Shown piece after piece: positions 1 to 5,069 of a DNA stretch of 5,069 nucleotides. The stretch's first letter is position 1. Every line of letters begins with the position of its first letter. A program made the translations under genes and the position numbers. A model generated the notes under the pieces. It did no database searches and was not told the origin of the DNA. It saw only the letters and a program-made list of their open reading frames with translations. This DNA comes from an uncultured bacterium. Lineage in GTDB: Bacteria > Patescibacteriota > Minisyncoccia > Phycocordibacterales > UBA9973. The stretch is from positions 1-5,069 of the forward strand of contig CAINWY010000025.1 in NCBI GenBank assembly GCA_903854645.1, read 5' to 3'.

Positions 1-1125
1 ATCCTCTCCGTAATACTAGTAATAGTACTAAACCCATCTGAAACTTTAAAGAAATCTCGTGATTCACAAAGAATGTCTGACCTAGCAACCCTAAAGAAAG
101 CAATTGGTCTCTATGTAACAATGACACCGTATCCAAAGCTAGCAGGAATTGATAATACAGGATGTAAAGGTACAACAAGTAACGCCAGTACATGGGATAC
201 AGCAAATGACAAGATATACTACAGTTATCCAAGTGATGCACCCGGTGCTCCTATTACTGCTACATCACTAGATGGAGTAACCTTTACATCAACACCTGGA
301 CAAGTAACAAAAGCCTACCTATCTCGTACTGATGGTTCCGGATGGATACCCATAGACTTCTCTACCATAACAGGAGGTTCACCTATATCTGTACTACCTG
401 TAGATCCTATTAATACAATAGCAACACCTAGTGCACCCAAGAGTACGGACCTCGTATATCGCTATACCTGTTCTGAGAAGACTCTTACCTATGAGATTAG
501 TGCAACTCTTGAAAGTAGTGCTTATACAGTTCTCGACAACAAGATGACGAAGGATGGGGGAACGGCTGATAGCTATTTTGAAGTAGGGACAATGTTGTCG
601 CTTTTGAATGCGGAGAGTCCAGCTCCAGTAACCATTGTCTCAATTGGTGACTCTTATGGTGGAGGCAAAGTAGCATATATTTTACAAGTAGGTGACCCTG
701 GGTATAGTGCTTCTATACAGCATGGATTGATTGCCGCTACTGTTGATCAAAGTTCGGGTATAGTATGGTCAAATGCTGTTAATTATAATATTTCTGTACC
801 AGGAACACTTCCAGCTCTTGGAACAGGCTTAACAAATACAAATGCAATTGTCACACAAAATGGTGCAGGAACTACTTATGCAGCTGGATTAGCACGAGCA
901 TACACTGATGGAAGTTATGTGGATTGGTATTTACCATCAAAAGATGAACTTAATAAACTATATTTAAATCGAGCAGCAATTGGCGGTTTCGCTTCTACCT
1001 ACTATTGGAGTTCGTCAGAGGGCAGTGCGCCCTACGCCTGGTACCAGTACTTTACCAATGGTTCTCAGGGCAACTACTACGCTAAGGACTCCACGGGCTC
1101 TGTTCGTGCAGTCCGGGCTTTTTAA
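1..1125 (+). CDS. Type IV pilin-like protein with C-terminal DUF1566 (C-type-lectin-like) domain, 5' partial
   Basis: The reading frame is open from base 1, so the true start lies upstream; the ATG at 73 is internal. The first 40 visible codons read ILSVILVIVLNPSET, then KKSRDSQRMSDL, which is the hydrophobic alpha-1 helix and following segment of a type IV prepilin. The leader peptide and its cleavage site are off the edge. The middle part (GWIPIDF, SPISVLPVDPINT, LVYRYTC, NKMTKDGG) resembles the globular region of pilins from Patescibacteria. It has two cysteines (codons at 163 and 469) that could form a disulfide. From about 646 (GDSYGGGKVAYIL) to the end it resembles DUF1566/Lcl_C, with the hallmarks YLPSKDELNKLY, YYWSSSE and VRAVRAF. 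The inferred role is a cell-surface or pilus subunit whose lectin-like domain binds a ligand. The final ~120 bases have distinct codon use and look like a DGR variable region. The ligand is unknown. A minor pilin or pseudopilin is also possible. Confidence 0.85.
   Translation: MLSVILVIVLNPSETLKKSRDSQRMSDLATLKKAIGLYVTMTPYPKLAGIDNTGCKGTTSNASTWDTANDKIYYSYPSDAPGAPITATSLDGVTFTSTPGQVTKAYLSRTDGSGWIPIDFSTITGGSPISVLPVDPINTIATPSAPKSTDLVYRYTCSEKTLTYEISATLESSAYTVLDNKMTKDGGTADSYFEVGTMLSLLNAESPAPVTIVSIGDSYGGGKVAYILQVGDPGYSASIQHGLIAATVDQSSGIVWSNAVNYNISVPGTLPALGTGLTNTNAIVTQNGAGTTYAAGLARAYTDGSYVDWYLPSKDELNKLYLNRAAIGGFASTYYWSSSEGSAPYAWYQYFTNGSQGNYYAKDSTGSVRAVRAF
1000..1122 (+). other. Putative DGR variable region (VR) at the 3' end of the pilin-like gene
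   Basis: Of the 27 codons at 1021-1101, 14 end in C, 7 in T, 6 in G and none in A. In the 27 codons at 919-999, 11 end in A and only 3 in C. The NNC/NNT codons (GGC, AGT, CCC, TAC, GCC, ACC, AAC, GAC, TCC, GCT) encode Y, G, S, A, D, T, P and N at surface-like positions. They are separated by fixed residues (W, Q, F, G, K) and followed by the A-poor end encoding VRAVRAF. This is what adenine-specific mutagenesis of AAC/AAT template codons produces in DGR targets with a C-type-lectin fold. The candidate initiation-of-homing end is about 1099-1125. No template repeat, reverse transcriptase or Avd gene is visible, so the assignment is inferred from pattern and domain family. Confidence 0.65.
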
Positions 1126-1146
1126 CTATTTATCAATTTAACTATT

Positions 1147-1184
1147 AGCACGAGCATTAGTTGTAGACAACTAATGCTCGTGCT
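1147..1184. repeat. 17-bp perfect inverted repeat just after the putative VR
   Basis: AGCACGAGCATTAGTTG (1147-1163) and its exact complement (1168-1184) flank a TAGA loop. It begins 21 bases after the stop codon and has no T-tract, so it is a poor intrinsic terminator; a proper one follows at 1197. In the Bordetella phage DGR a hairpin/cruciform just downstream of the VR promotes mutagenic homing. The position here fits that role, although the stem is longer and the loop is not the GRNA type described there. It may instead stabilise the mRNA 3' end. Confidence 0.75.
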
Positions 1185-1196
1185 GTGAATCTATTC

Positions 1197-1222
1197 AAAA
1201 AACTACCACTCGGTAGTTTTTT
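1197..1222 (+). terminator. Rho-independent terminator of the pilin-like gene
   Basis: An 11-bp stem, AAAAAACTACC against GGTAGTTTTTT, encloses the loop ACTC. The 3' arm ends in six Ts and the 5' arm starts with six As, so it could work in both directions. It lies 72 bases after the pilin stop codon. Confidence 0.8.
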
Positions 1223-1241
1223 GGAGGCAGATAACGGGCAT

Positions 1242-1250
1242 TTATCCACA
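1242..1250 (+). promoter_or_regulatory. Perfect DnaA-box 9-mer, next to an AT-rich tract
   Basis: TTATCCACA equals the high-affinity DnaA box of E. coli. It is followed at 1251-1286 by an almost pure A/T stretch. I see no second box, no iterons and no dnaA, dnaN or rpmH in the window. A chance match or a titration site is therefore as likely as an origin part. Confidence 0.25.
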
Positions 1251-1286
1251 CACATATATATCTAAAAAATAATAGAGATAATATAT

Positions 1287-1421
1287 GGAGTACCATATAG
1301 CAACGGTTCTCGGATACCAAGCCAATTAAAGGTTACTTTATTTGCTTGTACTCCTCGTTTGTTGCTATAATAATAAGGTACTTCACTTGGTCGACACTTT
1401 GTAGTACCTTATTATTTTTTT
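1287..1421 (+). ncRNA. Candidate structured RNA or attenuating leader upstream of the channel gene
   Basis: This gene-free stretch contains several complementary segments: A GGAGTAC (1287-1293) with A' GTACTCC (1348-1354); B TATAGCAAC (1296-1304) with B' GTTGCTATA (1361-1369); C ACCAAG (1316-1321) with C' CTTGGT (1386-1391); and D (1369-1382) with D' (1403-1416). A:A' and B:B' interleave like a pseudoknot. AGTACC at 1289-1294 is also complementary to GGTACT at 1377-1382 in D, so it could compete with the terminator stem D:D', and that pairing would be nested around B:B'. A GATAAT (1277-1282) could serve as a -10 box, but no good -35 is visible. Function and family are unrecognised. Confidence 0.35.
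1369..1421 (+). terminator. Terminator-like hairpin before the channel gene
   Basis: A perfect 14-bp stem (AATAATAAGGTACT at 1369-1382 with 1403-1416) has a 20-base loop and ends in a seven-T run (1415-1421). It ends 20 bases before the ATG of the channel gene. It must either be regulated as an attenuator, or the channel gene must start its transcript downstream of it. The stem is A/T-rich apart from the GGTAC core. Confidence 0.55.
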
Positions 1422-1424
1422 ATA

Positions 1425-1430
1425 TATAAT
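1425..1430 (+). promoter_or_regulatory. Possible -10 box of the channel gene (leaderless mRNA)
   Basis: TATAAT lies 10 bases before the ATG at 1441, which would put the transcription start at or next to the start codon. No Shine-Dalgarno sequence is present in the A/T-only stretch before the ATG, which agrees with a leaderless mRNA. No convincing -35 exists at normal spacing, and the whole stretch is A/T-rich, so the match is weak evidence. Confidence 0.3.
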
Positions 1431-1440
1431 TTATTATATC

Positions 1441-2130
1441 ATGACATTTTTACAAAATTTAGGATTAGTATTTCAGGGCTCACTTTTGGATCTTTGGTAT
1501 GGTTTTATTAATTTCGTTCCAGGACTTTTACTCGCAATAATATTATTTATCGTAGGATGGGTAGTAGGTTCAATCATAGGTAAGGCTATAGCTCAAGTTA
1601 TAGGTGCTCTTAAGATTGATAATCTTTTTGAAAGTGCAGGTGCAGATGAAGTTATGACTCGAATGGGTCTGAAACTTAATATCGGCAAATTCTTTGGGCT
1701 TATCGTAAAGTGGTTTATCATAATCGTATTTTTGATGGCCTCACTTCAAATAGTTGGACTCACAGATGTGAATGATTTTCTAAAGGCAGCAGTTCTGCTT
1801 TATTTGTCAAAGGTGATTATAGCAGCTATCGTATTGATCATAGCTACTGTTATCTCTGAGGCAATGCAAAAGATAGTAATCGCTTCATCAAAAGCAGCAA
1901 ATATTTCTTCCGCACATATGCTAGGTTCTATCACTCGATATGCTATCTGGGGATTTGCAATCATTATTGCTCTATCAGAGCTAGGTATTGCAGCTGCATT
2001 TATGCAAATACTATTCACAGGACTTATCGCCGCTCTCGCTATTGCTCTAGGACTTTCATTTGGTCTCGGTGGCAAGGAAGCAGCCGCTCGTACTATCGAT
2101 AGTATCTCAAAAGAGATGTCAGGAAAGTAG
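1441..2130 (+). CDS. Small mechanosensitive-channel-like membrane protein (conserved TM helix family)
   Basis: The 229-residue protein is almost all membrane. Likely transmembrane segments are at about 22-47, 84-106, 115-138, 163-183 and 185-207. The first (PGLLLAIILFIVGWVVGSIIGK, given in outline) followed by LKIDNLFESAG matches the conserved TM helix family found in MscS-related proteins (PF05552 type). The end, GLSFGLGGKEAAARTID (205-221), resembles the glycine/alanine-rich pore helix and the FGLGG motif of MscS-like channels. The cytoplasmic beta-domain of classical MscS is missing, so this is a minimal form, as is common in this family. The inferred role is a channel or osmotic safety valve in the cytoplasmic membrane; gating is unproven. 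The ATG at 1441 is chosen because the next Met is residue 72, inside the protein, although there is no ribosome binding site. It has its own terminator and looks monocistronic. Confidence 0.8.
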   Translation: MTFLQNLGLVFQGSLLDLWYGFINFVPGLLLAIILFIVGWVVGSIIGKAIAQVIGALKIDNLFESAGADEVMTRMGLKLNIGKFFGLIVKWFIIIVFLMASLQIVGLTDVNDFLKAAVLLYLSKVIIAAIVLIIATVISEAMQKIVIASSKAANISSAHMLGSITRYAIWGFAIIIALSELGIAAAFMQILFTGLIAALAIALGLSFGLGGKEAAARTIDSISKEMSGK

Positions 2131-2159
2131 TAAAATGACCTTTTAAACAAAGGATGAAT

Positions 2160-2193
2160 AAGAGCCCCGGAGACTTTGTCTCCGGGGCTCTTT
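2160..2193 (+). terminator. GC-rich terminator of the channel gene
   Basis: A 15-bp stem whose core, AGAGCCCCGGAGAC (2161-2174), is the exact complement of 2178-2191 closes on a three-base loop. It starts 29 bases after the stop codon. The T-tract is only three bases long, so release may be incomplete despite the very stable stem. Confidence 0.8.
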
Positions 2194-2199
2194 AAATGC

Positions 2200-2228
2200 T
2201 TGACTTTATTTTATGATTCATATAAGAT
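2200..2228 (+). promoter_or_regulatory. Putative sigma-70-type promoter upstream of the 23S locus
   Basis: TTGACT (2200-2205) is followed after 17 bases by TAAGAT (2223-2228). TATAAG (2221-2226) is an alternative -10 at 15-base spacing. This is the best promoter I find between the channel terminator and the 23S gene. Transcription would start near 2235, only about 70 bases before a terminator hairpin, so it may drive a short RNA, an attenuated rRNA leader, or both. Confidence 0.45.
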
Positions 2229-2234
2229 ACTAAT

Positions 2235-2322
2235 CACGATGTTAATGAATAAAAATCACCAAGAAAAGCGGTAAAAGTAAGACCAATTGGTTTCGCTTTG
2301 TCCGCCGAAAAGGCGGTTTTTT
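2235..2322 (+). ncRNA. Candidate ~88-nt small RNA or attenuated leader
   Basis: The stretch is bounded by the putative promoter and an intrinsic terminator. Inside it, AAAGCG (2265-2270) pairs with CGCTTT (2294-2299), enclosing the 10-base palindrome ACCAATTGGT (2282-2291). The terminator hairpin follows. A tiny ORF (ATG at 2240, 11 codons) has no visible ribosome binding site and no recognisable product. No known RNA family is recognised. Confidence 0.3.
2302..2322 (+). terminator. Rho-independent terminator upstream of the 23S leader
   Basis: CCGCC (2302-2306), loop GAAAA, GGCGG (2312-2316), then six Ts. It is short but G/C-only with a good T-tract. It separates the promoter at 2200 from the rRNA, so 23S transcription must read through it or start after it. 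I found no convincing promoter at 2323-2529. Confidence 0.7.
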
Positions 2323-2343
2323 ATTTAGAGACATTGAAATGAT

Positions 2344-2357
2344 ATTTGAAAACTGAA
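2344..2357 (+). promoter_or_regulatory. boxA/leader-like motif of the rRNA transcript
   Basis: ATTTGAAAACTGAA resembles the TTTGAAAACTGAA motif seen in rRNA leaders and spacers of Firmicutes, near antitermination and processing signals. It lies about 185 bases before the 23S gene. Similarity by eye only. Confidence 0.35.
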
Positions 2358-2359
2358 TG

Positions 2360-2420
2360 CTGTTCTCGCTCACTGTTATCCTTTAATTTTAGAGGGTCTT
2401 TTCAATCGAGCGGGAAACAG
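2360..2420 (+). other. Hairpin in the 23S precursor leader
   Basis: CTGTTCTCGCTC (2360-2371) pairs with GAGCGGGAAACAG (2408-2420) with one bulge and one wobble, around a 36-base loop. The rest of the leader (2421-2529) has a weaker nested stem (CATCG/CGATG around ATCTT/AAGAT) near 2480-2515 and no gene. These may be precursor-processing structures. The usual partner strand downstream of the 23S 3' end is outside the window. Confidence 0.4.
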
Positions 2421-3027
2421 AACACAACAAAAATAGAAGGTGTACAGACACAGAAGGAAGCGGTTCCCGAGAGTGCCTGCATCGCATCTTACTTATCGCA
2501 AGATAGAGTACGATGGTTTTTAAATTTCCTAATAGGAAATTAAGAGTATATGGCGGATGCCTAGACTAAAAAAGGCGATGAAAGACGCAGCATGGCGGCG
2601 ATATGTTTCGGGGAGGTGCCTAGCAACCTTTGATCCGGAAATTTCTGAATGGGGAAACCCCTCTGAGTATACCTCAGAGACGACTGCACTTGATGTAGTC
2701 GAGCATACCAAGGGAAGTAAAACATTTCAGTACCTTGAGGAAAAGAGAAAAATATTTATTTTCTAAGTAGCGGCGAGCGAAAAGGAAAGAGCCCAAACCG
2801 TTTATAGTAATATTTACGGGGTTGTAAGGTGACAATGTAGATTTATCTAGAGAAGTTACAAAATATGTTATTAGATTAAATTTCTGGAAAGGAATGCCGC
2901 AGACGGTGATAGCCCGGTGATCGAAAATTTCATATCTTCTTTATTGTCATTCTTGAGTAACTCAAGACACGAATAGCTTGAGCGAATCCACCAGAACTAA
3001 CTGGTAAGGCTAAATACTTTTTTAGAT

Positions 3028-3070
<43 letters not shown>

Positions 3071-3654
3071 GATGAGGGGAGTGAAATAGACCTGAAACCA
3101 TATACTTACAAGGAGTCGGAGCGGACGTATTTATACGATCCGTCACGGCGTGCCTATTGAAGAATGAGCCAACGAGTTTATCTATGCTGCAGGCTAAGTT
3201 GTTAGAACAATGGAGCCTTAGGGAAACCGAGTGTTAATAGCGCGAAAAATTAATGTAGTATAGATAAGACCCGAAGCGAGGTGAGCTTGCCATGAGCAGG
3301 ATGAAGTTTGTCGAAAGATAGATGGAGGTCCGAACCGGTGACCCGTGCAATAGTCTCGGATGACTTGTGGTAAGGAGTGAAAAGCTAATCGAACCTCGTA
3401 ATAGCTGGTTCTCTCCGAAATAGCTTTAGGGCTAGCGTTGTGTGTTCCTCTTGGGGGTAGAGCACTGGAAGATTTCGACAGGGAGCAATCTCGCGACATC
3501 TATCAAACTCCGAATACCAAGAGTTAAAAGCACAGCAGTTAGGCTATGGGGGCGAAGCTCCATCAGCCAAAAGGGAAACAGCCCAGATCTCTAATTAAGG
3601 TCCCTAAATATATACTAAGTGCATATCAAGGAGGTGAAATTTCTCTGACAGTGA

Positions 3655-3686
<32 letters not shown>

Positions 3687-4460
3687 GAAAGCGTAACAGC
3701 TCACTCACTAAGAGATTTCGCACCGAAAATAATCGGGGCTAAGTATATTACCGAAATTGAGGACTTCCATTTTTTTTAAATTGGGAGTGGTAGGAGAGTA
3801 TTCTATACAGCGACGAAGGTAAAGGGGTGACCCATGCTGGAGCGTATAGAAGTAAGAATGTTGGCACAAGTAACCGCAAGGAAGGTGAGATCCCTTCCCG
3901 CCGAAAGATCAAGGTTTCCTGGGCAATGGTGATCAACCCAGGGTTAGTCGGTCCTAAGGAGATGGTGAAAACCGCATCCGATGGGCACAGGGTTAATATT
4001 CCCTGACTTCTGTTATATCCGATGATAGGACGGAGTGTAGTATATAAAGCTCATTATTGGATTTGAGTTTGTTAGTAAGGATGGTTTCCAGGAAAATCCG
4101 GAAGCTGACGTTAAAGTAACATCCAAGCAAAGCATAAATGTGGGGGTTCGCCTTCATAGATTTTATAAAGCACGCTTCCAAGAAAAGTATCTAAGGTTAA
4201 TATAATAGAATCCGTACCGCAAACCGACACAGGTGATCAGGTCGAGTAGACCAAGGCGAACGAGTGAGAGGTCTTCAAGGAACTCGGCAAAAAAGCAGCC
4301 GTAACTTTGGAATAAGGCTTGCCATTTTAATTTATTAAAGTGGCCGCAGCGAAAGTATCTCTGGCAACTGTTTATCAAAAACACAGCTCCCTGCGAACTC
4401 GCAAGAGGATGTATAGGGGGTGACACCTGACCAATGCCAGAAGGTCAAATATCGGTGGTC

Positions 4461-4546
4461 GTACATCACATTGGGTGTGATGTACAAAAAAATACAGAGG
4501 AGCAATCTGGCTGTTATTTTTGTACATCGCGCGTAGCGTGATGTAC
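4461..4546 (+). repeat. Double-palindrome insertion at the tip of 23S helix 68
   Basis: Two 25-nt hairpins, 4461-4485 (10-bp stem) and 4522-4546 (11-bp stem with one wobble), both begin GTACATC and end GATGTAC. The spacer between them carries A7 and T5 runs. The whole segment can also refold as one long arm: 4461-4469 with 4538-4546, and 4479-4497 with 4511-4528. It replaces the short apical loop of helix 68, whose 3' strand (GGCTGATATAAGCCC) is still present after it. This adds roughly 80 nt. It may be a small inverted-repeat element, a processed intervening sequence, or a retained rRNA expansion. Confidence 0.75.
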
Positions 4547-4567
4547 GGCTGGCTGATATAAGCCCTG

Positions 4568-4602
<35 letters not shown>

Positions 4603-4815
4603 TCTTCGTACAACTTCGGTTGTGCGCGGAATGACTGGGACTGTTGTAGAAAAAGGTAAACAATTAAATTAAAAAATTATTAGATCATTCGAATGCTACC
4701 TGCTGTGTAGTAATATACAGACAGTCAAAACTTGACTAACGAGAGACCAGCGTCAAGCGACCTCAAACATTGAAAAGTGTTCGGTCGAAGATAGAGTCCT
4801 TCTTAGGTATAGAAG
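4603..4815 (+). ncRNA. Group I intron in 23S rRNA after position 1931, no endonuclease gene
   Basis: The exon CCTAAGGT ends at 4602 (E. coli U1931) and resumes with AGCGAAAT at 4816, so 213 bases are inserted with an unambiguous junction. The 5' exon ends in U and the insert ends in G, as in group I introns. Core elements occur in the right order: P3 5' strand GACTGG (4633-4638); a P6-like hairpin CTGCTGTGTA/TATACAGACAG (about 4701-4726); P7 5' strand GACTA (4734-4738); P3 3' strand CCAGCGTC (4747-4754); P8 hairpin CGACC/GGTCG (4758-4787); and the S-type sequence AAGATAGAGTCC (4788-4799), giving P7 as GACT/AGTC. A P9 stem CTTCT/AGAAG (4799-4815) closes the insert. An 8-bp UUCG hairpin (about 4608-4627) is P2-like. 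I could not find a convincing P1 guide pairing. There is no homing-endonuclease ORF, so it is a minimal intron, close in size to the smallest known. Confidence 0.8.
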
Positions 4816-5069
4816 AGCGAAATACCTTGTCGGGTAAGTTCCGACGCGCACGAATGGTGTAATGACTGGAAAACTGTCTCGGGGACCAGCTCGGTGAAAA
4901 TACAATACCGGTGAAGATGCCGGTTAAGTGCAGTTAGACGAAAAGACCCTAGAAGCTTTACTATAACTTTATATTGAGCATGTTTTTTGACTGCGTAGCA
5001 TAGATGGGAGAGGTCTGATGGATTCGATTTCGGTTGAGTTCTACTCGTCAGTGAAATACCATTCTTTCC

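Noticed and set aside
73..1125. ATG at 73 as the start of the pilin-like gene
   Set aside because: The frame is open upstream to base 1 and those codons encode the pilin alpha-1 helix, so the gene is truncated by the window edge.
1287..1421. tRNA or tmRNA
   Set aside because: No cloverleaf, T-loop motif or CCA-bearing acceptor stem; the inverted repeats do not fit either fold.
1126..1440. DGR template repeat downstream of the variable region
   Set aside because: No near-copy of 1000-1125 occurs here or elsewhere in the window.
1800..2150. Minus-strand ORF of 116 codons
   Set aside because: It lies opposite the membrane protein gene, and its translation has no domain character; it is a shadow of the real frame.
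2346..2766. Short plus-strand ORFs of 65 and 69 codons
   Set aside because: They lie in the rRNA leader and the first part of 23S; the second translates conserved rRNA sequence.
4461..4546. CRISPR array
   Set aside because: Only two similar palindromic units occur, inside 23S, with no regular repeat-spacer series.
4603..4815. Homing-endonuclease gene inside the intron
   Set aside because: The insert is only 213 bases, with stops in the frames and no LAGLIDADG or GIY-YIG motif.

Overview
The window looks like a piece of a Candidate Phyla Radiation (Patescibacteria) genome. Three things point there: a type IV pilin of the kind typical of these bacteria, a short channel-like membrane protein, and a 23S rRNA gene that carries an intron and has no 16S gene upstream. 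This placement is inferred from sequence character; no phylogeny was run. All genes are on the + strand and use ordinary stop codons (TAA, TAG), with no in-frame TGA.

Bases 1-1125 are the 3' part of a pilin-like gene whose first codons lie upstream of the window. The N-terminal pilin helix leads through a pilin mid-region into a DUF1566/C-type-lectin-like C-terminus. The last ~120 bases of the gene have very different codon use, almost all NNC/NNT, and end in VRAVRAF. That is how the variable region of a diversity-generating retroelement (DGR) target looks. The reverse transcriptase and template repeat are not in the window. A 17-bp perfect hairpin without a T-tract follows the stop codon, then a conventional terminator.

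Bases 1226-1440 hold no gene but are rich in structure: a perfect DnaA-box 9-mer, an AT-rich stretch, and a nested and alternative set of inverted repeats ending in a terminator-like hairpin with seven Ts. Bases 1441-2130 encode a 229-residue membrane protein of the mechanosensitive-channel conserved-TM-helix type, followed by a strong GC-rich terminator hairpin.

Bases 2193-2529 contain a plausible promoter, a second terminator about 90 bases downstream (a possible small RNA or attenuated leader), and the leader of the 23S gene. The 23S gene starts near 2530 and runs off the right edge in domain V. It has two insertions relative to E. coli numbering: an 86-nt double-palindrome expansion at the tip of helix 68, and a 213-nt group I intron after position 1931, inside the I-CeuI site sequence just 3' of helix 69.

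The genes do not form one pathway. The region combines a surface-structure gene that is probably diversified, a membrane channel, and an unlinked, intron-bearing rRNA locus.
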